From assembly GCF_015910445.1 (NCBI RefSeq), contig NZ_CP048882.1, forward strand, positions 6,011,501-6,075,500: a stretch of 64,000 nt of DNA. Direction: 5' to 3'. Positions 39,740 through 49,415 of this stretch are shown piece after piece; position 1 is the stretch's first letter, and each line of letters begins with the position of its first letter. Origin of the DNA: Streptomyces bathyalis. Its GTDB lineage: Bacteria; Actinomycetota; Actinomycetes; Streptomycetales; Streptomycetaceae. The translations under genes and the position numbers were made by a program. Under the pieces are notes generated by a model. That model was not told the DNA's origin, did no database searches, and saw nothing but the letters and a program-made list of their open reading frames with translations.

Positions 39740-42145
39740 CTACTTGGCGAACCGGACCCGCAGAGCCCCCAGCCACCTGTCACGGACTGCCGTCACGGCC
39801 CCCGTCACCGTCCACATCACCCGGATGGATGAGGGCGGCAGCAGCAGTGCACGGATCCGCAGACTGCGCGGCGCCGCCTCCCGCAGGGCGGCTCTGACCA
39901 GCAGCACGTCCGCCCGCACACCTGCCCCGGGACGCGGTCGCGGCGCGTACAGGACCTGCTCCACCTCCAGGGCCACGCGGAACGCCGCCTCCGCCGCATC
40001 GGGCCCCAGATCTCCGATCCGGACGATGCGTTCCGCGGCTTTCCGCGGCGTGGCCGACTCGTCGGGCACCACGCCGTGGTCCCAGCCGCTGTCGACCAGC
40101 TCGCGCCAGGCATCGAGCACCACGACGCCGTCCGCGTCGCGGCCGGGCACCGGCGGCCCGTCCCGCCCGCCGAGCCGTCTCGCTCTCGTACGTACGCGCC
40201 ACAGCATCGGCAGCATCAGCAGCCCCAGGCCCAGCAGCGACGCCGCCGCGACGCCCGCGACAGTGCCGACCGGGAAGCCGCCGTCGCCGCTCCCGCTGTC
40301 TGGGGACGGTGCCGCCTGTCCGCATTCCGGATCCAGCCGCTTCGCGTCCGCGTCGCAGCTCTCGGACTCGGAGGGCACGGGTGACGGTTCGGCGCTCTGC
40401 CCCCGGTCGGGAAGCTGCTCCGCGGGGTTCTCACGGGGATCGGGTGTGTCCGGCTGCGCATACGGGGGCGGGGTGCCCCGCGTCGGCGTCGGCTCGAACC
40501 TCGTCCAGCCGACGCCCTCGAAGTACAGCTCCGGCCAGGCGTGCGCGTCCTTGAGGCCCACGTTCATGCGCCCCTCCGCGTCCGCGGTGCCTGGGGTGAA
40601 GCCGACAGCGACCCGCGCCGGGATGCCCAGCGTGCGCGCCATGGCCGCCATCGTGAAGGCGAAGTGGACGCAGAAACCCTCCTTCTGCTCAAGGAAGTTG
40701 GCGATGGCCGCGGAGCCGCTGCCGGCCCGCACCCGGGTGTCGTAGGCGAAGCCACCGTCCGAGGCGAACCAGTCCTGGAGGCGCACCGCCCGCTCGTAGT
40801 CGTCCGGTGCGTTGCGCGTGACCTGCTGAGCGGTCCGCTTCACCACCGGCGGCAGCGACTCCGGCACCTTCGTGTACTCCTCGGTGACCGCACGCGCCGG
40901 ATCCGGTGCCTGGCGCAGCTGACGCGCCGTCGGCTCCACGAGCAGGCTCTCCACCTGGTAGCGCTGGCCTCTTGTGGTCTGTCCGCGGTCGCCGACCAGG
41001 GTGCGCCCCTCCGGCTCGAAGCGCCAGCGCCCGTCCAGGCGCACGCGGTTGGCCGGATACGGCATCGGGAGCCAGTTCTGCGAGTACCAGTCGGCTGCGA
41101 CGACGTTGCTGCGGACCTTCTCCGTCCGTACGTCCGGTGAGAGCCCCGGCGGCGCGGGCAGCGGGTCCGGTACGGCATCTATGCGCCGCTCCGAGGGCTT
41201 CCACGAGGAGCCGTCGAAGCGGTCCAGGGCGACGATCCGCAGATACATCTCCTGGGTGCTCCGCGTGCTGGTCGTGTAGCTCAGGGCGGTACGGTCCTCG
41301 GCCTGGTTGAGGCTGTCCTGCAGCGCCACCAGCGGGTTGACCGCCGAGACGGTGCCGCCGTTCTGGCCCAGGCCGCCTCTGCCGTTGCGTGCCGCGTCCA
41401 GCAGGCCGCTGCCCAGCGACGGCATCAGTGCCGGCACGATCAGGGCGAGGCCGAGCGTCAGGGCGCCGATCCGCCGCCCCGTGCGTACGGGTGCGGTCGC
41501 GGGCCCCTCGACGCCGCCGGGCTGGTAGGAGGAGGACCCGGGGCGTCCCCGGTCGGTGAAGACGCGGCCCCACTGCGAGAGCCGTTCTCGGCCCTCGGCG
41601 AGCAGAAGCAGCAGGTAGCCGCCGGCAGCGCACAGGAACCAGGGCCAGCCGGCACCGTCCCGCGCCAGCCCGGCCGCCACGGAGTAGAGCGCCAGCAGGG
41701 GGAGCCCGGCGGGTGCCGCGCTGCGGAACGTCACCGCCAGCGCGTCGACCAGCAGACCGATCACGAGGACGCCGCCCACCAGCATGAGCCTTATGCCGTC
41801 GGTCACCGGTGCCGGTATGGCGTACCGGCCCACGTCGTGACCGCCTTGGGCGAGCAGCTGCCCGAACTCCGCGAAGGCGGCGGGCCCCGGCAGCAGCCCG
41901 GCGAACGCCTCGTCCCGTACGAAGAAGAACGTCAGCAGCAGGAGGGAGACCACCGCCTGCACCATCGGTGTCAGCGGGCGCGCCAGCGGCACGCGGCGGG
42001 TCAGCGCGCCCACCACCGTCTGTGCCCCGAGCAGCAGCGCCGCCTGCAGGAGCCACGTGGCCGGTTCCACCAGCGGCAGCAGCGCGAAGGCCGCCGCGAG
42101 AGTGGCCAGCGCGGCGCACAGAGCGAGCCGTCCCCGTCCGCTCAT
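39740..42145 (-). CDS. Transglutaminase-like membrane protein (TgpA/DUF3488 type)
   Basis: An 801-residue protein. About six to seven transmembrane helices occupy the first 220 residues, an extracytoplasmic region carries a transglutaminase-like cysteine-protease fold, and a further helix lies near 665-690 before a cytoplasmic DUF4129-like tail. The catalytic Cys492 is in KEGFCVHFAFTMAAMAR and His535 in LKDAHAWPELYFEGVGW. ATG 42145 overlaps the DUF58 gene stop (ATGA). The MoxR-DUF58-TGase set is a common bacterial operon; its likely role is envelope quality control or maturation of an extracellular substrate, which remains uncertain. Confidence 0.88.
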   Translation of the reverse strand: MSGRGRLALCAALATLAAAFALLPLVEPATWLLQAALLLGAQTVVGALTRRVPLARPLTPMVQAVVSLLLLTFFFVRDEAFAGLLPGPAAFAEFGQLLAQGGHDVGRYAIPAPVTDGIRLMLVGGVLVIGLLVDALAVTFRSAAPAGLPLLALYSVAAGLARDGAGWPWFLCAAGGYLLLLLAEGRERLSQWGRVFTDRGRPGSSSYQPGGVEGPATAPVRTGRRIGALTLGLALIVPALMPSLGSGLLDAARNGRGGLGQNGGTVSAVNPLVALQDSLNQAEDRTALSYTTSTRSTQEMYLRIVALDRFDGSSWKPSERRIDAVPDPLPAPPGLSPDVRTEKVRSNVVAADWYSQNWLPMPYPANRVRLDGRWRFEPEGRTLVGDRGQTTRGQRYQVESLLVEPTARQLRQAPDPARAVTEEYTKVPESLPPVVKRTAQQVTRNAPDDYERAVRLQDWFASDGGFAYDTRVRAGSGSAAIANFLEQKEGFCVHFAFTMAAMARTLGIPARVAVGFTPGTADAEGRMNVGLKDAHAWPELYFEGVGWTRFEPTPTRGTPPPYAQPDTPDPRENPAEQLPDRGQSAEPSPVPSESESCDADAKRLDPECGQAAPSPDSGSGDGGFPVGTVAGVAAASLLGLGLLMLPMLWRVRTRARRLGGRDGPPVPGRDADGVVVLDAWRELVDSGWDHGVVPDESATPRKAAERIVRIGDLGPDAAEAAFRVALEVEQVLYAPRPRPGAGVRADVLLVRAALREAAPRSLRIRALLLPPSSIRVMWTVTGAVTAVRDRWLGALRVRFAK

Positions 42146-43664
42146 GGCCGCATTCCCCCTAGGGTCGCGTCGTCCGCTTCCTGCCACAGGTCGGGCATGG
42201 CCAGGTCCGGGCCGCCGCGCAGCGCCGTCCACCCCGCCTCACGCAGCACCTGCAGAGGCTCGTCGTCCTCGACCGCGCCGGGCGGCGGGACGGTGGCGGT
42301 CGCGGCGGCCGGCACGCCCTCGTCCCCGGGGCCGGGCCCGTGCGGGGCGGAGTTGCCCCACGCCGCCGACTCGCCCTCGTACTCCGGTACTTGGTCCTCG
42401 CCCTCGACGTCTGCGGTTCCGGCGGAGCAGAAGGCCACAGCCTTGTTCGTGCGCTGACGCATCCGCGCCACCGTGACCGCCTGTTCCTCGTCGAGCTCAC
42501 CCAGGAAGGCGACCAGCAGTCCCTCCTGCCCGCCCGCCGCTCCGCGCAGCATGTCGTAGGCGTACGACATCCCCTCCTGGTCGGACTGTTCGAGGAGGGC
42601 GAGGGTGTCCAGGAGCAGCCCGGCAGTGTCCGAGGAGTCCCCGGCGAAGCCGACTCCCTCGGGGCCCGGGACCATCGTTCCCGTGTCCGTCAGCAGCCGG
42701 ACGGCGTAGCCGCGCTCCAGCAGATGCAGACAGACCGAGGCGGCGCCCGAGACGGCCCACTCGAACTGCGAGTCCGGTCCCGAACCGGCGTAGGCGCCGC
42801 GGCGGGTGTCCAGCAGCACCGTGCACCGCGCCTTCTGCGGCTGCTCCTCGCGGCGCACCATCAGCTCGCCGTAGCGGGCAGTCGAGCGCCAGTGGACGCG
42901 GCGCAGGTCGTCGCCGTGCCGGTAGCCGCGCGGGATCACGTCGTCCTCTCCGGCGAGCGCGAGCGAGCGGTGCCGCCCGTCCCCGTAGCCGGTGGCGTCG
43001 CCCGTGAGCCGGACCGGAGGCAACGGCACGGTCCGCGGCACCACCATGAGGGTGTCGTACGTGCTGAAGGAGCGCGTCAGTTCGCACATCCCGAACGGGT
43101 CGGTCAGGCGCAGCTGCAGCGGCCCCAGCGGATAGCTGCCGCGCATCTCGGAGCGCACCCGGTACGAGACCTCGCGCTGGCCGCCCGGCTCGACCCGGTC
43201 CAGCACGAAGCGGGGGCGTGGCCCGAGCACGTACGGCACCCGGTCCTCCAGCATCAGCAGTCCCGTCGGGAGCCGCGAGACGTTGTCCATCCGCAGGTGC
43301 ACCCGGGCCTCCGAGCGGACCGTGACCCGCGCGGGGGAGAGCCTGCGCGAGCCCGCGACCCGGTAGCGCGTCCGGTACAGCACCAGCACGCACACCAGCG
43401 GCAGCGCCGCCAGCAGCATCCCCACCCGCAGCAGGTCGGCCTGTCCGAGTACGTACGCGCAGACCGCCGCGGCCATGCCGGCCGCCAGGAACGATCTGCC
43501 GCGGGTCGTGAGGCCTCCGAGCGCGGTACGCAGCGTGCCGCGCTGCTTCTCGCGGCACGCCCCGCCGTCCTCCTCCTCGCGGGAGTCCGCCCGGCCGCCG
43601 CCCCTGGCGGCCTTGCCGACTGCCTGTTCGGCGGGCCCCGCGCCCGGCCCGGGACTCCCCGACA

Positions 43665-43665
<1 letters not shown>
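42142..43665 (-). CDS. DUF58 domain-containing membrane protein
   Basis: A 507-residue protein. After a charged N-terminal 48 residues, two transmembrane helices lie at about 53-95. An Ig-like region leads to the DUF58 core at about 250-300, with YRHGDDLRRVHWRSTARYGELMVRREEQP, followed by a von Willebrand A-like fold (VLLDTRRGAYAGSG) and an acidic tail. It overlaps the MoxR stop by one base (TGATG) and the transglutaminase start by 4. In the MoxR/DUF58 systems the AAA+ ATPase remodels or activates DUF58 proteins; details here are inferred. Confidence 0.88.
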
Positions 43666-44696
<1,031 letters not shown>

Positions 44697-44782
44697 CCGG
44701 CCCTCCTCGGCCCGTCGCCCCGTGTCCCGCTGTACTCATCTGCTGCTCGTACACGCATTCTTCACGCCCACGCGTCTCGGCG

Positions 44783-45358
44783 TCAGGATTCCGAGGGGTT
44801 CTCCGGGTCGATCTCGCGGAGCAGCCCCGTTTTCACGTCGAAGACGAAACCACGCACGTCGTCCGTGTGGAGGAGGAAAGGCGAAGTACGCACACGTTCC
44901 ATGGACTGGCGCACGTCCTGGTCCAGATCCGGGAACGCCTCGACTGCCCATGACGGCCGTTGCCCCACCTCCAGTTCCAGTTCGTGCCGGAAGTTCTCGG
45001 TGAGGTTGAGCAGACCGCAGCCGGTGTGGTGGATGAGCACGACGGAACGGGTCCCCAGGGCGCGCTGGCTGATGGTCAGTGAGCGGATGACGTCGTCGGT
45101 GACCACACCGCCGGCGTTCCGTATCGTGTGGCAGTCGCCGAGTTCGAGACCCAGGGCCTTGTGCAGGTCGATCCGTGCGTCCATGCAGGCGACCACGGCG
45201 ACGTTGAGGACGGGGCGGGCGTCCATTCCCGGGTCGGTGAATTGCGCCGCGTAGCGTTCGTTCGCTTCGACGAGGCGGTCGGTGACGGAGCCGGGACGGT
45301 GCTGGTCGTCGGCGGGGGACTGGGAGAGCGGCTGAGCATTCCGCTGGTGCGTCGACAT
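44783..45358 (-). CDS. Beta-class carbonic anhydrase
   Basis: A 191-residue beta-carbonic anhydrase interconverting CO2 and bicarbonate. The zinc ligands are Cys58 (with Asp60/Arg62 in VACMDARID), His111 and Cys114 in IHHTGCGLLN. NAGGVVTDDVIRSL is the conserved dimer motif. The sequence is a short actinobacterial type with a disordered N-terminal 30 residues. It lies upstream of and divergent from rsmH, at the boundary of the dcw cluster. Confidence 0.92.
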   Translation of the reverse strand: MSTHQRNAQPLSQSPADDQHRPGSVTDRLVEANERYAAQFTDPGMDARPVLNVAVVACMDARIDLHKALGLELGDCHTIRNAGGVVTDDVIRSLTISQRALGTRSVVLIHHTGCGLLNLTENFRHELELEVGQRPSWAVEAFPDLDQDVRQSMERVRTSPFLLHTDDVRGFVFDVKTGLLREIDPENPSES

Positions 45359-45484
45359 GTGACGACGTTAGACCGCCGAGGCGCGCCAGGCTCCCCTCCG
45401 GGGCGGACCAATCGGGCTTTCCGCCGTTTCTGTGAGCTGCTCCACAGCCGGCCGTACCCCCGGGTCAACGCGCCTCGGCGCTGG

Positions 45485-45530
45485 TTGACCGAAGGGACGA
45501 GTGGACTAAAGTGGCGCGAAGTGGGAGGCG
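45485..45530 (+). promoter_or_regulatory. MraZ-box-like triple GTGG repeat overlapping the putative dcw promoter
   Basis: Three 10-base units begin GTGG: GTGGACTAAA (45501-45510), GTGGCGCGAA (45511-45520) and GTGGGAGGCG (45521-45530). Helical phasing of 10 bases and a TGGN or AAGTGG core match MraZ operators described in E. coli and mollicutes. TTGACC at 45485-45490 and TAAAGT at 45507-45512, 16 bases apart, form a plausible sigma-70-type promoter overlapping the repeats. No mraZ gene lies here. Confidence 0.6.
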
Positions 45531-45691
45531 AGACGCTTCCAGGGATCGGGATTTCCCCGAGTGCGCGGTGCGTACGTGTGGCTCGGCCTCCTCCCGCTCA
45601 TGGCCGTACGGTGCCCTCTTCCCCGGCTCCGTCCGGCCGCTTCCCCTTCGAGCGGGCGGGGACCAAGCAGCACGTGGGCAGGAAAGAACGC

Positions 45692-46756
45692 ATGACGACC
45701 GAAGAGCAGCCCGCCCGCGAAGAGCCCGTCGGCACCCGGGAGGTGGCCGTGGGTCAGGACTCCGCCGACGGCGGCTCCTTCAGTGACTCCCAGGGATCGC
45801 CCGACGAGCGCCACCGCCCCGTCATGCTGCGGCGCTGCCTCGATCTGCTGGCCCCGGCCCTCGCCGAGCCCGGCGCCACCGTCGTCGACTGCACCCTCGG
45901 CCTCGGCGGCCACAGCGAGGCCCTGCTCTCGACCTTCCCCGCGGCCCGGCTGATCGCGCTCGACCGTGACCGCGAGGCACTGCGGCTGGCCGGGCAGCGC
46001 CTCGCCCCGTACGCCGACCGCGCCACCCTCGTGCACGCCGTCTACGACGAACTGCCCGACGTGCTCGGCCGCCTCGGCGTCCCGCGTGTGCAGGGCGTGC
46101 TGTTCGACCTCGGCGTCTCCTCCATGCAGCTGGACGAGGCGGAGCGCGGGTTCGCCTACGCGCAGGATGCGCCGCTCGACATGCGCATGGACCAGACGCA
46201 CGGCCCGAGCGCCGCCGACGTCCTCAACACCTATCCGCCCGGCGAACTGGTGCGTGTGCTGCGTGCGTACGGCGAGGAGAAGCAGGCCCGGCGCATCGTC
46301 GAAGCGGTCGTACGGGAGCGGGAGAAGGAGCCGTTCAGCCACAGCGCGAGGCTCGTGGAGCTGATCCGGGACGCCCTGCCGCAGGCGGCCAAGCGCACGG
46401 GCGGCAACCCCGCCAAGCGCACCTTCCAGGCCCTGCGCATCGAGGTCAACGGCGAACTCGAGGTGCTGGAGCGTGCCGTGCCGGCCGCCGTCGACGCGCT
46501 GGCCGTCGGCGGGCGCATCGCCGTGCTCTCGTACCACTCGCTCGAGGACCGGCTCGTCAAGCGGGTGCTGACCGCCGGTGCGGGAAGCACCGCGCCGCCC
46601 GGGCTGCCGGTGGTCCCCGAGCAGTACCAGCCGCGGCTCAAGCTGCTGACGCGCGGTGCCGAACTCCCCACCGAGGACGAGATCGCCGAGAACCGCCGAG
46701 CCGCACCGGCCCGGCTGCGCGGCGCGGAGCGCATCAGGGAGGCGCACACCTCATGA
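45692..46756 (+). CDS. rsmH: 16S rRNA (cytosine1402-N4)-methyltransferase RsmH (MraW)
   Basis: A 354-residue SAM-dependent methyltransferase. The start is ATG 45692 with AGGAAAG; a disordered 38-residue N-terminus precedes HRPVMLRRCLDLLAPAL. SAM-binding VVDCTLGLGGHSEALLSTFP follows, then LFDLGVSSMQLDEAERGFAY, PLDMRMDQTHG and KRTFQALRIEVNGEL, all RsmH signatures. It is the first gene of the dcw cluster, overlapping ftsL by 4 bases. The 333 bases upstream hold the repeat promoter and no mraZ. Confidence 0.96.
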   Translation: MTTEEQPAREEPVGTREVAVGQDSADGGSFSDSQGSPDERHRPVMLRRCLDLLAPALAEPGATVVDCTLGLGGHSEALLSTFPAARLIALDRDREALRLAGQRLAPYADRATLVHAVYDELPDVLGRLGVPRVQGVLFDLGVSSMQLDEAERGFAYAQDAPLDMRMDQTHGPSAADVLNTYPPGELVRVLRAYGEEKQARRIVEAVVREREKEPFSHSARLVELIRDALPQAAKRTGGNPAKRTFQALRIEVNGELEVLERAVPAAVDALAVGGRIAVLSYHSLEDRLVKRVLTAGAGSTAPPGLPVVPEQYQPRLKLLTRGAELPTEDEIAENRRAAPARLRGAERIREAHTS

Positions 46757-47130
46757 GTGCACAGCAGCGGCTCTTCCGGCTCGCCCGCCTCGTACCGGCC
46801 GGCTCCTCCTCGGCGGCCCGTACCCCGTTCGTGCTGCTCGTCGTGCTGATACTGGGCGCAGGGCTGCTGGGTCTGCTGCTGCTCAACGCCGCGGTCAACC
46901 AGGGCTCCTTCCGGTTGAGCAAGCTCGAGAAGCAGACCGACGAGCTGACGGACGAACAGCAGTCGCTCCAGCAGGAGGTCGACTCCTACTCCGCCCCCGG
47001 CTCGCTGGAGAAGCGCGCCCGCGAACTGGGCCTCGTCCCCGGCGGCACCCCCGCGTTCCTGGCCCCCGACGGCACCGTCAAGGGCAAGCCGCAGCCCGCC
47101 ACCGGCGACCCCGAGCAGGAGGAGCGGTGA
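46753..47130 (+). CDS. ftsL: Cell division protein FtsL
   Basis: A 125-residue bitopic protein with a short basic N-terminus, one transmembrane helix at about 25-45, and an extracytoplasmic coiled coil (SKLEKQTDELTDEQQSLQQEV) followed by ARELGLVPGG, typical for FtsL. Its position between rsmH and ftsI, with 4-base overlaps on both sides, is diagnostic. It bridges FtsQ/FtsB-type partners to the FtsW-FtsI synthase. Confidence 0.9.
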   Translation: MSAQQRLFRLARLVPAGSSSAARTPFVLLVVLILGAGLLGLLLLNAAVNQGSFRLSKLEKQTDELTDEQQSLQQEVDSYSAPGSLEKRARELGLVPGGTPAFLAPDGTVKGKPQPATGDPEQEER

Positions 47131-49277
47131 GCGAACGTCCCCGTGGGCCGCGACGCGACGGTGGCAGCGGAAAGGGCGAGGGCAAGCCCTCCACGGGCCG
47201 TCCCAAGCCCGTGGGCTCCGCGAGGTCTGCCAAGTCTTCGCCCTCCAAGTCCGCCAAGCGGGCCGGGCCTTCGGAGTCCGCCAGGACGGTCAGGTCCGCG
47301 CAGGCGGCCAAGGCCGGCAGGACCGTCAAGGCATCCGGCGGTGCCCGGCCTCCCGTGCCCGCACAGGGCAGCCATCTGCGCCTCGCCCGCGCCAGGCCGA
47401 GGCTGCGGCTGATCGCCTTCGGGCTCACGGCGATCATGCTCGCCTTCACCGCCAGGCTGCTCCAGGTGCAGGCCGTCGACGCCAGCGCGTTCGCCGACAA
47501 GGCGGCCGTCAACCGCTACATCACCGTGCCGCTCGCCGCCGAGCGCGGCACGATCTCCTCGCGCGACGGCGCGGCGCTGGCCACGACCGTCGACGCCTAC
47601 GACGTGACGGCGGACCCGTACCTCTTCACCCGCAAGCAGACGGGTGTCCCGGACGCCCCCGAGCGCGCCGCGGCCCTGCTCGCACCCGTCCTCCACGAGG
47701 ACGAGCAGCAGCTGACCCGGAAGCTGGCCAAGAAGAACACCCGGTACGTGCTCCTGGCACGCCAGGAGACGCCGCGCACGTGGGCGAAGATCAAGAAACT
47801 GAAGAAGGAGGTCGCCGCCGAGGCGGCCGAGGCGGGGAGGCCGGCGGGCTCGGCGAGCACCGCCGCGGAGTCGGAGAAGCCGGCGGCCGGCGGCGCGGGA
47901 GAAGCAGCCGATGTGCTGGCCGGCGTCTACCGCGAGAAGCACCCCAAGCGCGTCTACCCCAACCGTGAGCTGGCCTCGTCCGTGCTCGGCTTCGTCAATT
48001 CGGAGGGCAAGGGCGGCGCGGGCGTCGAGGCCCTGCTGGACAAGAAGCTGGCGGGCAAGGACGGCAAGATCACCTACGCCCAGTCCGGCGGCCGCCAGGT
48101 CCCCACCGCGGGCGTGCGCGAGCACCCGGCCCGGGCCGGCGCAGACGTGCAGCTCACCCTGGACCGGGACATCCAGTGGGCCGCTCAGCAGGCCATCCGC
48201 GAACAGGTCGAGGATTCCGACGCGGACAGCGGCTACGTGGTCGTGCAGGACACCCGCACCGGTGAACTCCTCTCCATGGCGAGCGCTCCGGACTTCGACC
48301 CCAACGACATCTCCCGGGCCGACCCGCAGGCCCTCGGCAACGCGGCCGCCCAGGACGTCTACGAGCCCGGCTCCACCAGCAAGGTGATGTCGATGGCCGC
48401 CGTCCTCGAGGAGGGCAAGGCCACGCCCCTCACGGAAGTGACCGTTCCCAACCGGCTCAAGCGCGCCGACCGGGCCTTCGCGGACGACATCGACCACGAG
48501 ACCTGGCATCTGACGCTCAACGGCGTCCTCGCCAAGTCCAGCAACATCGGCACGATCCTCGCCACCGAGCAGCTGGGGAAGGACCAGAAGGAGGCCAACC
48601 GCGTCCTCCACCGGTATCTGAGCCGGTTCGGAATCGGCAGGCCGACGGGCCTGGGGCTGCCCGGCGCGACCTCCGGCATCCTGGAGCGGCCCGGGAAGTG
48701 GAGCGCATCGCAGCAGTACACGATCCCCTTCGGCCAGGGCCTCTCGCTGAACGCCGTACAGGCCGCGTCGATCTACTCCACGATCGCCAACGGCGGTGTG
48801 CGCAACGTGCCTTCGCTCGTACGGGGAACGACGGGCCCCGACGGCGGCTTCACGGCGGCACCCGAGCCGGGCCAGCGCCGCGTGGTGAGCGAGAAGACCG
48901 CGAAGACCCTCTCCCGGATGCTGGAGTCGGTGGTCAGCGACATGGAGGGCACGGGTACGACGGCGAAGATCCCCGGCTACCGGGTCGCGGGCAAGACCGG
49001 TACGGCCAACCGGGTAGATCCCGACACCGGCCGGTACCACGGTTACACCTCGTCCTTCGCGGGCTTCGCCCCTGCCGACAAGCCGCGGGTGACGGTCTAC
49101 TGCGCCGTTCAGAACCCGAAGAAGGGCAGCTACTTCGGGAGCGACGTCTGCGGGCCTGTCTACAAGAAGGTCATGAAATTCGCCCTGAAGTCCCTGCAGA
49201 TCCCCCCGACCGGCGCAAAGGCCGATCCGCTGCCAGTCAGCGCCGGCAAGGACCGCTCGAAGAAGAAGGACGGATGA
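47127..49277 (+). CDS. ftsI: Peptidoglycan transpeptidase FtsI (PBP3)
   Basis: A 716-residue class B penicillin-binding protein. The start is GTG 47127, overlapping ftsL (GTGA). A long Lys/Ser/Ala-rich cytoplasmic segment of about 85 residues precedes a transmembrane helix at about 91-112. The pedestal domain follows, then the transpeptidase domain with SxxK at Ser416-Lys419, SxN at Ser471-Asn473 and KTG from Lys623. All catalytic residues are present. Compared with E. coli FtsI (about 588) it is longer because of the N-terminal extension and a low-complexity Ala/Gly insert near 235-265. Cross-links septal peptidoglycan with FtsW. Confidence 0.96.
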   Translation: MSERPRGPRRDGGSGKGEGKPSTGRPKPVGSARSAKSSPSKSAKRAGPSESARTVRSAQAAKAGRTVKASGGARPPVPAQGSHLRLARARPRLRLIAFGLTAIMLAFTARLLQVQAVDASAFADKAAVNRYITVPLAAERGTISSRDGAALATTVDAYDVTADPYLFTRKQTGVPDAPERAAALLAPVLHEDEQQLTRKLAKKNTRYVLLARQETPRTWAKIKKLKKEVAAEAAEAGRPAGSASTAAESEKPAAGGAGEAADVLAGVYREKHPKRVYPNRELASSVLGFVNSEGKGGAGVEALLDKKLAGKDGKITYAQSGGRQVPTAGVREHPARAGADVQLTLDRDIQWAAQQAIREQVEDSDADSGYVVVQDTRTGELLSMASAPDFDPNDISRADPQALGNAAAQDVYEPGSTSKVMSMAAVLEEGKATPLTEVTVPNRLKRADRAFADDIDHETWHLTLNGVLAKSSNIGTILATEQLGKDQKEANRVLHRYLSRFGIGRPTGLGLPGATSGILERPGKWSASQQYTIPFGQGLSLNAVQAASIYSTIANGGVRNVPSLVRGTTGPDGGFTAAPEPGQRRVVSEKTAKTLSRMLESVVSDMEGTGTTAKIPGYRVAGKTGTANRVDPDTGRYHGYTSSFAGFAPADKPRVTVYCAVQNPKKGSYFGSDVCGPVYKKVMKFALKSLQIPPTGAKADPLPVSAGKDRSKKKDG

Positions 49278-49415
49278 GCCGGGAGCGCAGCGTGCCGGCC
49301 CCGGGCACGGGGCCCCGTCGGACGCGCGGGGGGCCGGTCCGAGCCGCCCGGCGACGCCCCTCCGTGGAGCCCCTCGCTTCGCGGCACAGCCCTCCCTCCC
49401 GGTACGCTCACCGCC

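Noticed and set aside
45359..45691. Possible mraZ gene upstream of rsmH
   Set aside because: No frame in the gap encodes the MraZ SpoVT/AbrB-like domains; only the box-like repeats are present.
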